Under the pieces are notes generated by a model, which saw only the letters and a program-made list of their open reading frames with translations, was not told the origin of the DNA and did not search any database. Below, one piece after another: positions 35,695 to 43,193 of a DNA stretch of 53,261 nucleotides (the stretch's first letter is position 1; each line of letters starts with the position of its first letter). The position numbers were made by a program, and so were the translations under genes. The stretch is from Salibaculum griseiflavum (GTDB lineage: Bacteria; Pseudomonadota; Alphaproteobacteria; Rhodobacterales; Rhodobacteraceae): the NCBI RefSeq assembly GCF_003129565.1, contig NZ_QETF01000023.1, forward strand, positions 1-53,261, read 5' to 3'.

Positions 35695-36721
35695 ATCGCG
35701 GGGATTCCCACGGGCTCGATTTTGTGATTCATCCTTTTTGGGAGGATGTTTTATGGCCAATGTACTTTCGATGGACCTGCGGGTTCGCTTCAAGCAATTG
35801 ATGGATCAGGGTCTTTGCGCAGCGGCGGCGGGGAGGATGCTGCTTGTGAGCCCCGCTACCGCGGCTCGCTGGGGCAAGAAGGTTCGCGATGGGGCTTCTC
35901 TTGAGCCGCGTCCGTCGGGTCCACGCAAAGGAAGTGGCCGGCTTGAGCCCTTCATGCCGTTCTTCCTGGAACTGATCGAACAGGATCCCGACATCACGCT
36001 TGCCGAGCTGCAGGCCGCCCTGCTGGCGGCCCATGATGTGACAGCCTCGACCAGTGGGATCGACGCGCTCCTTCGCCGCCACGGTTACTCATATAAAAAA
36101 GGCCTGATCGCCGAAGAAGGCCGCAAGCCCGAGGTGCGAAAGGCGCGACATGACTGGGCACGGCGCCAAAAAGTCATGCGCGAGCAACCGCATCAGCTGA
36201 TCTTTCTCGATGAGACGGGTACCAATACCAAAATGACACGCGAGTACGGACGCAGCCTACGCGGCGAGCGTCTCAAGGGCACAGCGCCGTTCCGGCGGTG
36301 GGGCAACCAGACCCTGATCCCGGGGCTGTCTTGTGATGGGATCGTGGCTCCTTGGGTGATCTCCGGCGCCATGGACCAAGATGCCTTTGACACGTACGTC
36401 GAAAAGGTCCTGATCCCCGAGCTGGAACCCGGCTCCGTCGTCATCCTCGACAACCTTGCAACCCACAAGAGCGATGCCGCCGCACAGATGCTCAAATCCC
36501 ATGGCTGCTGGTTCCTGTTCCTGCCTGCCTATAGCCCCGATCTAAACCCCATCGAGATGGCCTTCTCGAAGCTGAAGGCTCATCTCCGACGCATTGGCGC
36601 AAGGACCTTTGATCAGCTCATCCAAGCCATCGGCAAAATCTGTGATCTCTTCACGCCAGACGAATGCTGGAACTTCTTCGAAGCCGCCGGATACACCTCA
36701 TGAATAAGTGGAAACGCTGTA
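35671..36721 (+). mobile_element. IS630-family insertion sequence
   Basis: The element lies between duplicated TA dinucleotides (35671-35672 and 36720-36721), as expected for IS630/Tc1. The inner ends are CAGCGTTGCC on the left and its near complement GGAAACGCTG on the right. It carries one intact transposase on the plus strand. Insertion at the TA of a TAA stop codon is described in the neighbouring entry. Confidence 0.8.
35753..36703 (+). CDS. IS630-family transposase
   Basis: A 316-residue transposase. The ATG at 35753 is chosen because the paired HTH region begins right after it (MDLRVRFKQLMDQGLCAAAA, then SPATAARWGKKV); GGGAGGATGTTTT lies upstream. The DDE catalytic residues are Asp in IFLDETGTNT, Asp in VVILDNLATHKS and Glu in LNPIEMAFS. 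The gene has no lesion and the element is bounded by intact ends, so it is probably mobile. Confidence 0.9.
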   Translation: MANVLSMDLRVRFKQLMDQGLCAAAAGRMLLVSPATAARWGKKVRDGASLEPRPSGPRKGSGRLEPFMPFFLELIEQDPDITLAELQAALLAAHDVTASTSGIDALLRRHGYSYKKGLIAEEGRKPEVRKARHDWARRQKVMREQPHQLIFLDETGTNTKMTREYGRSLRGERLKGTAPFRRWGNQTLIPGLSCDGIVAPWVISGAMDQDAFDTYVEKVLIPELEPGSVVILDNLATHKSDAAAQMLKSHGCWFLFLPAYSPDLNPIEMAFSKLKAHLRRIGARTFDQLIQAIGKICDLFTPDECWNFFEAAGYTS

Positions 36722-36806
36722 ACCTGCGTGATCTAAGGCGCTTTCAAGCATTACCCTACGGCCGCTGAGAGCCGTGATGCAGTTACCCAAGACAGCTTTG
36801 GGCCCT

Positions 36807-37472
36807 TCACCCGCCCTTATCAACGGCGACCCAAACTCCAAACGCCCCACTTTCATCCGTAATCTTCTGCTCGATCCGCGCCGCGCGCGCCGTGGCCTCT
36901 ATCGCCTCCAGAACTTGCGCCTGCGCGGCATCGAAGCTGACCGCCTCAGCCGCACTATCGGTCCGATGGTTCAACCCGGTGGCGCTGTCATGCCAGACAA
37001 AGGCGTCATAGACCGCGAGATCATCACGCGCGGGATCCACCACCTCCCAGGTCTCCGCCCCGCCTTCCTCAGACCTTACCCCATTGATCACGCGGGCAGC
37101 GGCATGCTGCTTGCGCAATTCAGCGTAGCGGCGCCGATCATGATCGTGGGCGGCCTCCAGCGTCTCATGAAGCTGCCCATCGGACGTGCGGAACAGGTCC
37201 TTTTCGATATGATCACCGAAGTATGTGATGGCCTCCAGGCGCGAGGCGAGTGCGCGCATCCATGCCACCCACCCGGCGTAGTCGCTATGGTCCGTGCCCG
37301 CGTAGTTGGCGTCGATCCAGCTCTGTCCGGCCTCCTGGTGGTCCAGCAGGGTTTGAAGGGCATCTGCGTAATCAATGACCTCGACGTTATTGGCTGCAAA
37401 CCAGGCGCCAATATAGGCGTTGGCCCCTTTGCAAACGCCCAGGTCTCTCAACATCTGCATGGAGACTTTCAT
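36807..37472 (-). CDS. Distal tail-fibre region protein
   Basis: A 221-residue protein, the last gene of the leftward late operon. It starts MKVSMQMLRDLGVC and overlaps the stop of the Gly-rich fibre gene as ATGA. The sequence has a helical middle (LHETLEAAHDHDRRRYAEL) and a VWHDSATGLNHRT segment. No family is recognised. The position after fibre/adhesin genes suggests a fibre-assembly factor or a lysogenic-conversion gene. IS630 lies 85 bases further left, so the original operon end may be disturbed. Confidence 0.5.
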   Translation of the reverse strand: MKVSMQMLRDLGVCKGANAYIGAWFAANNVEVIDYADALQTLLDHQEAGQSWIDANYAGTDHSDYAGWVAWMRALASRLEAITYFGDHIEKDLFRTSDGQLHETLEAAHDHDRRRYAELRKQHAAARVINGVRSEEGGAETWEVVDPARDDLAVYDAFVWHDSATGLNHRTDSAAEAVSFDAAQAQVLEAIEATARAARIEQKITDESGAFGVWVAVDKGG

Positions 37473-37963
37473 CCGACTGCTCCATAGGCTCTGTCTGAAC
37501 CGCCAAGCCAGGTGACGGCGTGCCCGTTTGTCTGGATTGCCTTGCCGCCCGCGGCGCCGGGATTGCCGCCTTGTTGCGCCGTAAAGTCATCGAAGGTCTG
37601 CCTGCCTGCCCCACCTGCGGCGCCCCATCCGCCCCCGCCGCCAGAGAACGGCGTCTGGGATTCCACCGGATTGTCTCCGCCAACGTCTCTGACATAGATG
37701 GTGAAGGCATCGCCTTCACCGGGGTGCCCCGGCCCACCGCCGGGTGCCGCAAATTTCGTATCAAGTGGAGACCCGAAGGGCGGAGAGGGACGCCGATCCG
37801 GCGCGCCCGACACCACAAGGGGATCTTCATCGGTGCGGGGCGTGGTCAGGATAAGCTCCCCAATCCCCGTTGCCATCCCCGGTAAAATACGTCCCCCACC
37901 CTGACCTGACAGGCCGCCTATTTTGAACGGCCCTGACGTGCCGCCACCGCCACCATCACCCAT
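37469..37963 (-). CDS. Glycine-rich tail adhesin, second gene
   Basis: A 164-residue protein starting MGDGGGGGTSGPFKIGG, with AGGAGGACAGAAT before the ATG, which shows it is a gene of its own rather than a broken extension of its neighbour. It has multiple Gly runs (FSGGGGGWGAAGGAG) separated by short polar segments, like the polyglycine-II adhesin tips of phage tail fibres. A role in receptor binding is likely by analogy with T-even gp38. Low-complexity sequence makes homology hard to judge. Confidence 0.6.
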   Translation of the reverse strand: MGDGGGGGTSGPFKIGGLSGQGGGRILPGMATGIGELILTTPRTDEDPLVVSGAPDRRPSPPFGSPLDTKFAAPGGGPGHPGEGDAFTIYVRDVGGDNPVESQTPFSGGGGGWGAAGGAGRQTFDDFTAQQGGNPGAAGGKAIQTNGHAVTWLGGSDRAYGAVG

Positions 37964-37974
37964 ATTCTGTCCTC

Positions 37975-38757
37975 CTAAACTCCTCTGGCCTCTTCGGCCC
38001 CAATGCCGCTTGCGCCACCAGCACCACCATGGCTGGGTAGGTTGGCACCGGCCCAATTGTTCGACCCTGTTGCCACGGATCCCGGCTGACCAATGGCCCC
38101 GCCAGCCCCAAAGTCGCCCAGGACAAGGTTGTCTGTGTCGCCATAAGGCATGGGACCGCCACGTCCCCCGCCGGCACCACCGCCACCGGGGCTGTGCATG
38201 GCGGTGGGCAAGAGCCCGAGCCGCGCCGACCCGGTACAGGCCGCCCCCCCGCCGCCTCCACCGCCAATATATCCGTTGCTGTTGTCGATGATGATGGGTT
38301 GGGTCAGCGTTATCGCCGGCCCGCCCACCGTTGGTGCGACATAACTGGTGCGGTCGGTGAGCTGATAGCCCCCGTCGCCGCCTTTGCCCATAATGAAGCC
38401 ATGATTCACCAGAGTGAGCCCGTCCGGGAAGGCCCCGCCGGTGTCCAGCGCGGCAACTGTCGTATTGTCTGACCAAATGTAAACGCCGGTCGCGATCGTC
38501 ACCTCGACCTTGCTTGTACCATCCCAGCCTTGCCCTCGCAGGTAGGCGTGCAGGTCCAGCTCCTGCTGATGGCTGGTAATGGTGTGGGTGAACTGGGCAG
38601 ATTTGCCACGCAGGGCGCTGAGCCCGATCGTACCATTGGCAACACCCGCGAGTCCGCGCAGGCCTGCGTCCCCCAGCGAGATGGTCGCGCCAGCGGCACG
38701 GCCCAGCTCGGTGTTCACCTGGCTCAGCGAGATCGGTCCCGTCGATGGAAGCGCCAT
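37975..38757 (-). CDS. Glycine-rich tail fibre/adhesin protein
   Basis: A 260-residue protein. The first ~60 residues (LPSTGPISLSQVNTELGRA, SLGDAGLRGLAG) form a conserved-looking N-terminal domain common in phage fibre proteins that begin with S-Q-V-N. The second half has Gly stretches (YIGGGGGGGAACTG, SPGGGGAGGGRGG) that may form a stacked polyglycine adhesin. It is followed 12 bases later by a second Gly-rich gene. The two may form the tip of the fibre. Confidence 0.6.
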   Translation of the reverse strand: MALPSTGPISLSQVNTELGRAAGATISLGDAGLRGLAGVANGTIGLSALRGKSAQFTHTITSHQQELDLHAYLRGQGWDGTSKVEVTIATGVYIWSDNTTVAALDTGGAFPDGLTLVNHGFIMGKGGDGGYQLTDRTSYVAPTVGGPAITLTQPIIIDNSNGYIGGGGGGGAACTGSARLGLLPTAMHSPGGGGAGGGRGGPMPYGDTDNLVLGDFGAGGAIGQPGSVATGSNNWAGANLPSHGGAGGASGIGAEEARGV

Positions 38758-38760
38758 GGA

Positions 38761-39051
38761 TCACGGGCTCCCAAAGGCAGTGACATCGCCGAGTACGGTC
38801 AGATTGCCGGAGCCGTCCAGCGTCATCACATCCGTACCATTATAGCGGAAGGTTAGGCTTGCGCCCGCGGCATGGGCGGTAAAGGCCCCCCACCGGGCCC
38901 CGACCTCGACGATCTCCTCACTGCCGTCGACGCGCTTGAGGAAGAGCTTGCCGTCCCGGGTATTGATCGCGAGCTCGCCCAGGTCTAGCTGGGCCGGCGT
39001 TGGCACCTTGGTGGCGATGGTGGATCGTTTCAGGCGGATTGTGCTGGCCAT
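38761..39051 (-). CDS. Small tail-fibre N-terminal-like protein
   Basis: A 96-residue protein. The ATG at 39051 follows GAGGAGGTCCC. It starts MASTIRLKRSTIATKVPTPA, then LDLGELAINTRDGKLF, the capsule-decoration/hyaluronidase-like motif that often opens phage fibre proteins. It ends in DGSGNLTVLGDVTAFGSP. Its start resembles that of the larger fibre gene upstream (MANTIQFKRRQAG, then SGEVAHNEVDDTLY), suggesting duplication of a fibre-attachment module. Confidence 0.6.
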   Translation of the reverse strand: MASTIRLKRSTIATKVPTPAQLDLGELAINTRDGKLFLKRVDGSEEIVEVGARWGAFTAHAAGASLTFRYNGTDVMTLDGSGNLTVLGDVTAFGSP

Positions 39052-39105
39052 GGGACCTCCTCGCATTCAGCCATATTTGGGACAGGGTGATGGATCGGCC
39101 GGCTC

Positions 39106-40221
39106 TCAGAAGGTGCCGCCATCAAGGGCGATGCCGGTGATGCTGCCGCCGGTGATGGCCACAGTGTTCGCAGCCTGCGTGGCCATGGTGCCGAGGCCAA
39201 GATTGGACCGCGCGCTGGCCGCATTCGTCAGATCCGAGAGGTTCGCGGACTTTTCAGGCTTGTCAGCCAGCCCGTTGGTAACGCTTGCCGCGAAGTTGGG
39301 ATCGTCGCCAAGGGCCGAGGCCAGCTCGTTGAGCGTGTCAAGCGCCCCCGGGGCGGCATCGACCAGGGCCGCGATGGCGGCCTGTACGAAGGCGGTGCTA
39401 GCGATCTGCGTAGTGTTGGTGCTCGGCGAGGCCGTGGGCGCGGTGGGCGTGCCAGTGAGTGCTGGAGAGGCCGTCGGGGCCTTCGCATCCAGCGTGCCCT
39501 GCAAGCCCGTAACCTCCGAGATTGGGTGCCCGTGGCCGCTCGGCGCAAAACTGGCAGGCTTGCCCGTCACGCCGGCCCAGGGCACGATGTCAGCCGCCTC
39601 AGCCGCATCGACCTTGCCGTCATTGTCCGTGTCGTAGGTGGCCTTGGCCATATCGCCCGCCCCGAACGAGGCGATCTCGTTTTGCACGAACTCGGTGGTT
39701 GCGAGCTTGGTCGAGCTGTCGTTCCCCGCCGGGGTCGGCGCGGTCGGGGTGCCCGTGAAGCTCGGCGAGACCAGCGGCGCCGTGCTGTTCAGCGCGGCTT
39801 GCAAGCCGGTGATATCCGCGACGTCGTGGCCGTGCCCGCTGTCGGACTTGCCATCGAGTGCCGTTTGCAGACCGCTGACCTGTCCGATCGCGTGGCTGTG
39901 CGCGCTGTTAGCCTTGCCGGCAAGCCCCGCATCGAGCTGCGACTTACGCACAAGATCGGTGCTCGCGGCCGCGTCCTGCGAGGACTTGGGGGCCGATGAG
40001 AAGGTCTTGGCGCCTGCTATGGTCTGCGCGTTGGTGATGTCAACGAACCCGCCCCGGCCGGCGAGAGGCACGATCGAGGTCGCAGTGCCGCTCCCGTCAT
40101 CGCCCTTGCCGATATAAAGCGTGTCGTCGACCTCGTTATGGGCGACCTCGCCGGATTTGAGGGCGGCAGGCGCACCGGCATTGCCAGCCTGGCGGCGTTT
40201 GAACTGGATCGTATTGGCCAT
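39106..40221 (-). CDS. Tail fibre protein with repeats and an EF-hand-like loop
   Basis: A 371-residue fibre. It starts with the attachment motif (FKRRQAG, LKSGEVAHNEVDDTLYIGKGD) and continues with repeats of H-x-H-x-I-x-x-V/I-x-G-L-Q (residues ~110-150 and ~240-260), separated by TPTAP linkers. One segment, DTDNDGKVDAAE, fits a calcium-binding EF-hand loop residue by residue. Such fibres are trimeric and the loops may bind calcium. The ATG overlaps the previous stop as TGATG. Confidence 0.7.
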   Translation of the reverse strand: MANTIQFKRRQAGNAGAPAALKSGEVAHNEVDDTLYIGKGDDGSGTATSIVPLAGRGGFVDITNAQTIAGAKTFSSAPKSSQDAAASTDLVRKSQLDAGLAGKANSAHSHAIGQVSGLQTALDGKSDSGHGHDVADITGLQAALNSTAPLVSPSFTGTPTAPTPAGNDSSTKLATTEFVQNEIASFGAGDMAKATYDTDNDGKVDAAEAADIVPWAGVTGKPASFAPSGHGHPISEVTGLQGTLDAKAPTASPALTGTPTAPTASPSTNTTQIASTAFVQAAIAALVDAAPGALDTLNELASALGDDPNFAASVTNGLADKPEKSANLSDLTNAASARSNLGLGTMATQAANTVAITGGSITGIALDGGTF

Positions 40222-40427
40222 CAGAAGAAGCCTCCGTTGATGGGGGTGTTGGTGGGCAGGATGGTAATGCCGGGTTCACCTTGCGCGCCGCGCTCACCTT
40301 GCGGGCCGGGTTGGCCCTCCGGGCCCGGCTGGCCACTCAGGCGGATCCGCAGCGGCCCGGTGACCACCCGAACCTTGATCGGGGCGGTGATGGTGATGGG
40401 CCCGGTTTGCGAGACGGCACCGCTCAT
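40221..40427 (-). CDS. Small phage protein with collagen-like repeat
   Basis: A 68-residue protein starting MSGAVSQTGPITITAPIKV. The ATG at 40427 overlaps the previous stop as ATGA. The middle contains Gly-x-y triplets (GPEGQPGPQGERGAQGEPG), a short collagen-like helix that often trimerises phage fibres. It ends NTPINGGFF. It is coupled to the fibre gene and probably part of the fibre assembly. Confidence 0.6.
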   Translation of the reverse strand: MSGAVSQTGPITITAPIKVRVVTGPLRIRLSGQPGPEGQPGPQGERGAQGEPGITILPTNTPINGGFF

Positions 40428-40777
40428 AGGGCAAGCCCGCGCGTCACCGGCTGGGTGACCGGGAGATCCAAGAGAAAGCCCAGATGCAGATCCGGCGTGA
40501 GATCGGTGCGCACGAGGTCCAGAACGATACGCCCGGGCGCAAGGCATGCGCTTTGCTCGGGGCTCAGCGCCAACTCAAGCACCGTGTCGCTGATCCGCAG
40601 GATCCCCTGATTGGCGCTGGTGAGTGTGGCCAGAACATCTGTCGCCCCTGCGCGCGCACGGATTTGCCCCGCATAGCTGGCTTTCTCAGGAAAAACCGGC
40701 ACCTCCGCTTCAATCTGCAGCCGCCACGCGTAGCCGATCAACACGGCTGGGCCTTCTGTTAGCGTGGTGGTGGTCAT
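40424..40777 (-). CDS. Fibre-associated phage protein of unknown function
   Basis: A 117-residue protein. The ATG at 40777 overlaps the Rz1 stop as ATGA. It starts MTTTTLTEGPAVLIGYAWR and has alternating hydrophobic strands (RISDTVLELALSPEQSACL, RIVLDLVRTDLTPDLHLGFL), suggesting a small beta domain. It may be a baseplate or fibre-linker protein. No family recognised. Confidence 0.5.
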   Translation of the reverse strand: MTTTTLTEGPAVLIGYAWRLQIEAEVPVFPEKASYAGQIRARAGATDVLATLTSANQGILRISDTVLELALSPEQSACLAPGRIVLDLVRTDLTPDLHLGFLLDLPVTQPVTRGLAL

Positions 40778-40980
40778 GGCCGCCACCCGCAGAGCCGTGC
40801 GCCGATCTCGTTATGGGCCACAATTTGGGCGAGCGTTGCGTCACTCAGCACGTCCTGACGGGATGGCCGGAACGGCTCAGCCCAATCACAGGCCTCGTAA
40901 GACCGACCGGGATCAATCCCGCATCCAGCGGTCAGCCCGGCGCTCAAGATCAGCGCGGCCAGCGTTTTGCTGCACGTCAT
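40774..40980 (-). CDS. Rz1-like outer-membrane spanin lipoprotein
   Basis: A 68-residue protein starting MTCSKTLAALILSAGLTAGC. The lipobox LTAGC with Cys20 is followed by a short mature part that contains two more Cys. Its 5' part overlaps the 3' end of the Rz-like gene in another frame (40913-40980), the classic Rz/Rz1 arrangement. Together they fuse inner and outer membranes at the last step of lysis. Mature length (~48 residues) is in the usual range for o-spanins. Confidence 0.7.
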   Translation of the reverse strand: MTCSKTLAALILSAGLTAGCGIDPGRSYEACDWAEPFRPSRQDVLSDATLAQIVAHNEIGARLCGWRP

Positions 40981-41173
40981 GACGAATGTCCTTTGCAGTT
41001 TGCATGGCGCGGATGCGCGCCTCGGCGCGGCGGATGGCAAACTCGGTCTCCGCCTGAACACGGCCGTGCCGGATCAGTAGCCAGGCCGTACTCACGAGCG
41101 CGGCGGCGAGCGCCAGATAAAGTACCGCGCAGCGGCCCCACCCGGACAGAAGGGACGTCAGCTGGGCCCTCAT
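40913..41173 (-). CDS. Rz-like inner-membrane spanin
   Basis: An 86-residue protein. A transmembrane helix (YLALAAALVSTAWLLI) is near residue 25, and a long charged helix follows (AETEFAIRRAEARIRAMQ), which would form the periplasmic coiled coil. The ATG overlaps the endolysin stop as ATGA. The Rz1-like gene is embedded in its 3' end. This completes a holin-endolysin-spanin lysis cassette. Confidence 0.7.
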   Translation of the reverse strand: MRAQLTSLLSGWGRCAVLYLALAAALVSTAWLLIRHGRVQAETEFAIRRAEARIRAMQTAKDIRHDVQQNAGRADLERRADRWMRD

Positions 41174-42102
41174 GGGGTGCGCCCTGTCCGGTGATCAGCG
41201 ATCCGCGCGCGGCGGGCCTTCACAGCAAAGAGAATGACACCGATAAACACGGCTACCCCGATCCACGGCATGGCCACGGTCAGCCACGCCTCGAGGCCTG
41301 TGAGCGCAAAGATCCGAGAGGCCGTCTCACGGGCCTGTTCAGCCTCACGTAAGGCCGGGGCAACCTGAGCGCTCAAGGAACCAAGCGCCCCAAGCGTGCC
41401 CAGCCCAATCTGCGCATTGGCCGCCGTAACGATCCGGCTTTCCGACGGAACGCCTTCTACCCGCTCTGGCGCCTCCTGGCGTGGGGAGGCCGTCTCCAGC
41501 GCCTCTTCCAGCGCCACATCAATGACGGGCACAAGCGGCAGGGCCTGATCATCGCGGAACGCAAGGATCGCAGCACGGCTGCGTGGGCCAATGATGCCGT
41601 CAATCATACCGACCTCGTGGTATCCGAGCGCCTTCAGGCGGGCCTGAACCGCCCGCGCCGACATCGTCACTGAGTGCGCCACAGCCCCAGCCCGCCGCAC
41701 CCCCAGGAGCTTGGAGACCGGGTAACGTTTTATGGTCACCGCATCAGACTGATTGCCGCCAAGCCCCCAGACCGAGGCCCCCTCAATCCGGTCGATAAAA
41801 AATACATGCCCCTGCCAGCTCGACGCACCGCGCGGGATCACCCCGATATCACCGGGCTGCGCCTCCGTGAGCTCCACCGGAATGCCCCAGTCGAGATAAG
41901 ACCGCGCCGTGAGCTGGCGCGTCGAGCGGATCCCGGCCGTCTCCAGGCAATGACCGACGAAGGCCGCGCACCAGGCCACGCTGTCATGCTCCACCCAGTC
42001 ATGGCCAACCGATGCATACATCTCCATGACAAGAGGGTTGTTGGCAGGGCCCGGGCCCTCGGTGGTGCCAATATATCCGCGGGCAATCTCAAAAGGTGTC
42101 AT
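41170..42102 (-). CDS. Endolysin: CHAP-like peptidase, PG-binding domain and C-terminal membrane helix
   Basis: A 310-residue protein. The N-terminal domain (TIGR02594-like) starts FEIARGYIGTTEGPG; the catalytic Cys is in AWCAAFVGHCLE near residue 46 and the His in QGHVFFIDR near 118. A peptidoglycan-binding domain follows (VQARLKALGYHEVGMIDGI, then RSRAAILAF). The C-terminus has a strong transmembrane helix near residues 273-295 (VAMPWIGVAVFIGVILFAV) followed by basic residues. A C-terminal anchor is unusual for an endolysin and could hold it in the inner membrane. It lies between a small gene and Rz. Confidence 0.7.
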   Translation of the reverse strand: MTPFEIARGYIGTTEGPGPANNPLVMEMYASVGHDWVEHDSVAWCAAFVGHCLETAGIRSTRQLTARSYLDWGIPVELTEAQPGDIGVIPRGASSWQGHVFFIDRIEGASVWGLGGNQSDAVTIKRYPVSKLLGVRRAGAVAHSVTMSARAVQARLKALGYHEVGMIDGIIGPRSRAAILAFRDDQALPLVPVIDVALEEALETASPRQEAPERVEGVPSESRIVTAANAQIGLGTLGALGSLSAQVAPALREAEQARETASRIFALTGLEAWLTVAMPWIGVAVFIGVILFAVKARRARIADHRTGRTP

Positions 42103-42201
42103 GATGCTCTCCCATGCAAAAAGCCGCCCAAAAGGGCGGCTGTGGTGGTCTTAAAATAGTGGCTGAGCCCGACGGGCTTGGCGGGCCAGTCCGCACTTGC
42201 C

Positions 42202-42429
42202 TTAGGCGGCTGTGCGCAAATAGGCTTTGGCTTGCTCGACCCAATCATCGACGGCGGCGGCTTGGGACGGGCCAATGCCAACAACGCCGAAGAGTTGAAC
42301 TTCAAAGAGCCCAGAGGCCGGCTGCAGCTCGGGCCAGAATCCACCTTGGGACAAAACAGCCGAGCGTAGCACCACGACAGGATCATCGGCCTCGGGCAAC
42401 TGGGCTAGAACCTCAGCGATATCGGTCAT
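42202..42429 (-). CDS. Small lysis-cassette protein of unknown function
   Basis: A 75-residue protein starting MTDIAEVLAQLPEADDPVV. The ATG at 42429 has GGGGAGAGGCTTTGTA before it. It is acidic at the start and ends DDWVEQAKAYLRTAA; no membrane helix. It sits between holin and endolysin and could be an antiholin-like regulator or an unrelated passenger; the sequence alone does not decide. Confidence 0.5.
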   Translation of the reverse strand: MTDIAEVLAQLPEADDPVVVLRSAVLSQGGFWPELQPASGLFEVQLFGVVGIGPSQAAAVDDWVEQAKAYLRTAA

Positions 42430-42515
42430 TACAAAGCCTCTCCCCTTATTCATTCCGTGCGCTCTAGATGGCGACAGTCAGCTGGACATCAAGAGACGAG
42501 CCGCACAGGTGCGAC

Positions 42516-42827
42516 CTACTGCTTACGACACATCCAAGCCGTCATCAGGGCTTCTGCGCCGCGCGGGCCCAGATAGGCCAGCGTGGCCACCAGCCCCGTG
42601 CGCACCGGCTGGCCAAGCTCAAGATAGCTGGCGACGGCCTCGCCAATGATTGCCATCCCGATGGCCACGGGGATTTCCCACAAGAGCTCCTTGCCAAAAA
42701 ACCGCCGCCGGCCCAGCTTCACCTCGCCGGAGTGATACATCAGCCGCCCCGTGAAGGCGCCGATCAGCGTCGTTACCGCCCCACCAAACAGGCTGTTCAA
42801 GGTTTCTAAAAAGCCCGGCTCGATCAT
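42516..42827 (-). CDS. Phage holin, LydA-like
   Basis: A 103-residue protein starting MIEPGFLETLNSLFGGAVTT. Two hydrophobic segments are visible (TLIGAFTGRL and IPVAIGMAIIGEAVASYL), with basic residues between them. This is the LydA/phage-holin pattern. GGGAGGCGCCC precedes the ATG. It would open the inner membrane to trigger lysis with the endolysin downstream. Confidence 0.65.
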   Translation of the reverse strand: MIEPGFLETLNSLFGGAVTTLIGAFTGRLMYHSGEVKLGRRRFFGKELLWEIPVAIGMAIIGEAVASYLELGQPVRTGLVATLAYLGPRGAEALMTAWMCRKQ

Positions 42828-42865
42828 GGGCGCCTCCCGTGGTCCTATACAGTTCTTGGTCTCGA

Positions 42866-43096
42866 TCAGTATTCCCCGCCATCAAGCAGTGGCTCGAAGG
42901 CGGCATCGGCCAGATCGCGCAGCATGAGCGTCGGCGGTGTGGTGCTTGTGTCCAGCCACAGCATGCCGGGCGCGGTGGCAGTGGGCGCGACCTCGCCGCT
43001 GCTGGTTGAGCGCAAGGCCGCAAAGATGGCGTTCATCTGCGCGCGTACGGCCGCCCCGTCATCGTTGATGATCACAAAGCTTTGGGCTTGGGTCAT
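42866..43096 (-). CDS. Small tail-associated phage protein
   Basis: A 76-residue protein starting MTQAQSFVIINDDGAAVRAQ. It contains MNAIFAALRSTSSG and a typical APGMLWLDTSTTPPTLMLRD box, which recurs in small phage proteins next to tail-tip genes. The role is unknown, perhaps a fibre-attachment head. It lies between the J-like protein and the lysis cassette. Confidence 0.6.
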   Translation of the reverse strand: MTQAQSFVIINDDGAAVRAQMNAIFAALRSTSSGEVAPTATAPGMLWLDTSTTPPTLMLRDLADAAFEPLLDGGEY

Positions 43097-43193
43097 AAGT
43101 CGATTTCCCGTTTACAATTCAGCCGCAGGGCCTTCGCCTTTGCGGAACAGCCGACAGGCCGCCACAGGACGCCCTGCCTGCCAAGGCCGGCCT

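Noticed and set aside
37469-38757. A single Gly-rich fibre gene broken by a frameshift
   Set aside because: The second frame has its own AGGAGGACAGAAT site and ATG 12 bases after the first stop, so these are two genes.
43097-43193. A 34-codon TTG-start frame between the J-like and the small tail protein genes
   Set aside because: It ends with an ATGA overlap, but it is very short, starts with TTG without a ribosome-binding site and has no known motif.
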